This document shows, in pieces, positions 63,043-64,000 of a DNA stretch of 64,000 nt (the first letter of the stretch is position 1; every line of letters begins with the position of its first letter). The stretch is from CAYMCO01 sp964388955 (lineage in GTDB: Bacteria > Chloroflexota > Anaerolineae > Anaerolineales > E44-bin32). The notes below the pieces were generated by a model. That model worked only from the letters and a program-made list of their open reading frames with translations, ran no database searches and was not told where the DNA came from. The translations under genes were made by a program, and so were the position numbers. Where the stretch lies: NCBI GenBank assembly GCA_964388955.1, contig CAYMCO010000020.1, forward strand, positions 27,796-91,795, given 5' to 3'.

Positions 63043-63789
63043 GTGATTGTGCTGAGCGCAGGAATGCAGAAGGCTGGCTCCGCCTGGCTCTTCAATATGA
63101 CCAACGACTTGATGCGGGCAGCTGGGGGCCAGGATGTTCGCAGGCTGCGCTCTCGGTATTTGCTCAGCCCCATCATGACGCCCGTCAACTGCAATATGGG
63201 CTCACTGCGTGCGCTCAAGCTGGCCTGGGTGAGCCTGCCCCATCTCTTCGGGAACAGCTATGTGGTGAAGACCCATGAGGGACCAACCTCGGCCGCCCTG
63301 TGGATGATTGACCGGGGGCTGATGCGAGCGACTTACATCTACCGCGATCCGCGTGATGTGGCGCTATCAGTCTTCCGGCACGGGAAGCGCATACGTGAGG
63401 CGGGAATATCGTCGGACACCGGCTTCGACCGCATTGTAAGTATGGAAGCAGCCATTCGGTTTGCCGCCAGGCGGATCCCTATCTGGCATGCGTGGGAATC
63501 GAGCGGAAAGGCGCTGATTCTTCGCTACGAAGATCTTCGAGCGGATACGGAGGGGGAGATGTCGCGGCTCAGTGAAATCCTGGGTCTTGAAGTCGATCTG
63601 GAAGAGATCCGCACCGTGGTGGAGCGCTATCAGGTCAGAGGGGCAGGCAAAGAGCGACCAGCCAAGGGATTGCATTTCGACAAGGGGACCAGCGGGCGCT
63701 GGCGGGAAGAGATGACTCCGGGACAGGTCGCTCTCTGCGATCGTCTGTTCGGTGACCACCTGACCGAAATGGGATACTCTATGAAATGA
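63043..63789 (+). CDS. Sulfotransferase family protein
   Basis: A 248-residue sulfotransferase-domain protein. The phosphosulfate loop is LSAGMQKAGSAWLFNM at the N-terminus (QKAGS for PKSGT), TYIYRDPRDVALSVFRHG the 3'-phosphate region, and LILRYEDLRADTEGE the following strand. LHFDKGTSGRWREEM near the C-terminus matches the PAPS-binding KGxxGxW motif. GTG 63043 is the likely start. It ends the gene-bearing part of the window and follows the epimerase by 46 bases. Confidence 0.85.
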   Translation: MIVLSAGMQKAGSAWLFNMTNDLMRAAGGQDVRRLRSRYLLSPIMTPVNCNMGSLRALKLAWVSLPHLFGNSYVVKTHEGPTSAALWMIDRGLMRATYIYRDPRDVALSVFRHGKRIREAGISSDTGFDRIVSMEAAIRFAARRIPIWHAWESSGKALILRYEDLRADTEGEMSRLSEILGLEVDLEEIRTVVERYQVRGAGKERPAKGLHFDKGTSGRWREEMTPGQVALCDRLFGDHLTEMGYSMK

Positions 63790-63888
63790 GTGGCGTAGTG
63801 TGCAGTGAGTGGTGATATGGGATTAGGGAATGGTGGTGAAGCGTTGGCGCGTCGGCACGTTCGAAAGTGAAACGTGGTTTGCGCAAAT

Positions 63889-64000
63889 CTGCAACCTTCC
63901 AACCTGCAACCCTTAACCTCTTCTGCCCCCCTGCACCCTGGCCCCCCTGCACCCCGGCCCCCCTGCACCCCTGCCCCCATGCCCCCTCGCTCCCCTGCTC
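63889..64000 (+). repeat. C-rich short tandem-like repeats at the window end
   Basis: CTGCAACCTTCCAACCTGCAACC at about 63889 gives way to repeats of CCCC(T)GC, ACCC and CCCTGGC units up to the last base. The complement of the same unit forms the G-rich repeat at 18748, so both belong to one dispersed family of spacer DNA. The repeat runs past the window edge. Confidence 0.65.

Overview
This 64 kb window is one long cell-surface glycan locus, almost entirely on the + strand, GC-rich at its ends and clearly less so in the middle. No rRNA, tRNA, CRISPR array or transposase was seen. The organism is most likely an uncultured bacterium of the Chloroflexota (Anaerolineae/Caldilinea-like). This is an inference from the GC-rich coding, the HAF and FG-GAP-like secreted proteins and the C-rich short-repeat spacers; no phylogenetic marker gene is present, so it is only moderately supported.

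Region 1 (1-19.9 kb) makes and transfers nonulosonic (sialic/legionaminic-like) acids. It holds a UDP-GlcNAc 2-epimerase (cut by the window edge), three CMP-sugar cytidylyltransferases (one fused to a HAD phosphatase), a NeuB-type synthase without its usual C-terminal domain, and Gfo/Idh and SDR sugar-modifying enzymes. It also holds a Maf/GT42-like candidate nonulosonate transferase, several GT2 enzymes, a capsule-synthesis-type transferase, a membrane GT39-like transferase and two sulfotransferases. Region 2 (20.2-24.1 kb) makes activated sulfate: a fused ATP sulfurylase/APS kinase, a metal-dependent phosphodiesterase and a second APS kinase. It lies behind an unusual 124-nt imperfect palindrome and a good promoter.

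Region 3 (24.4-37.4 kb) encodes four large secreted proteins and one small lipoprotein. The four have unrelated N-terminal parts (HAF repeats; a subtilase with Glu at the His position; an M23 peptidase with beta/gamma-crystallin domains; a metzincin-like protease). All end in the same 258-residue block of six 40-residue FG-GAP-like units plus a terminal cap, with no length difference and two position-specific cysteines. The lipoprotein resembles the propeptide of the neighbouring subtilase. This set is the most system-like and least explained part of the window.

Region 4 (37.4-64 kb) holds Wzx/Wzy-type assembly machinery, apparently in two sets. Set A has a minus-strand Wzy-like protein, a flippase, a second Wzy-like protein, a chain-length protein and an initiating phosphoglycosyltransferase. 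Set B has a flippase, a short chain-length protein, a third Wzy-like protein, a second initiating transferase and a GalE-like epimerase. GT4, GT2 and GT26 transferases, a methyltransferase, a CDP-paratose 2-epimerase-like enzyme and two more sulfotransferases are interspersed. Read together, the locus probably builds one or more sulfated, nonulosonate-containing surface polysaccharides and secretes a family of proteins that act at the cell surface.
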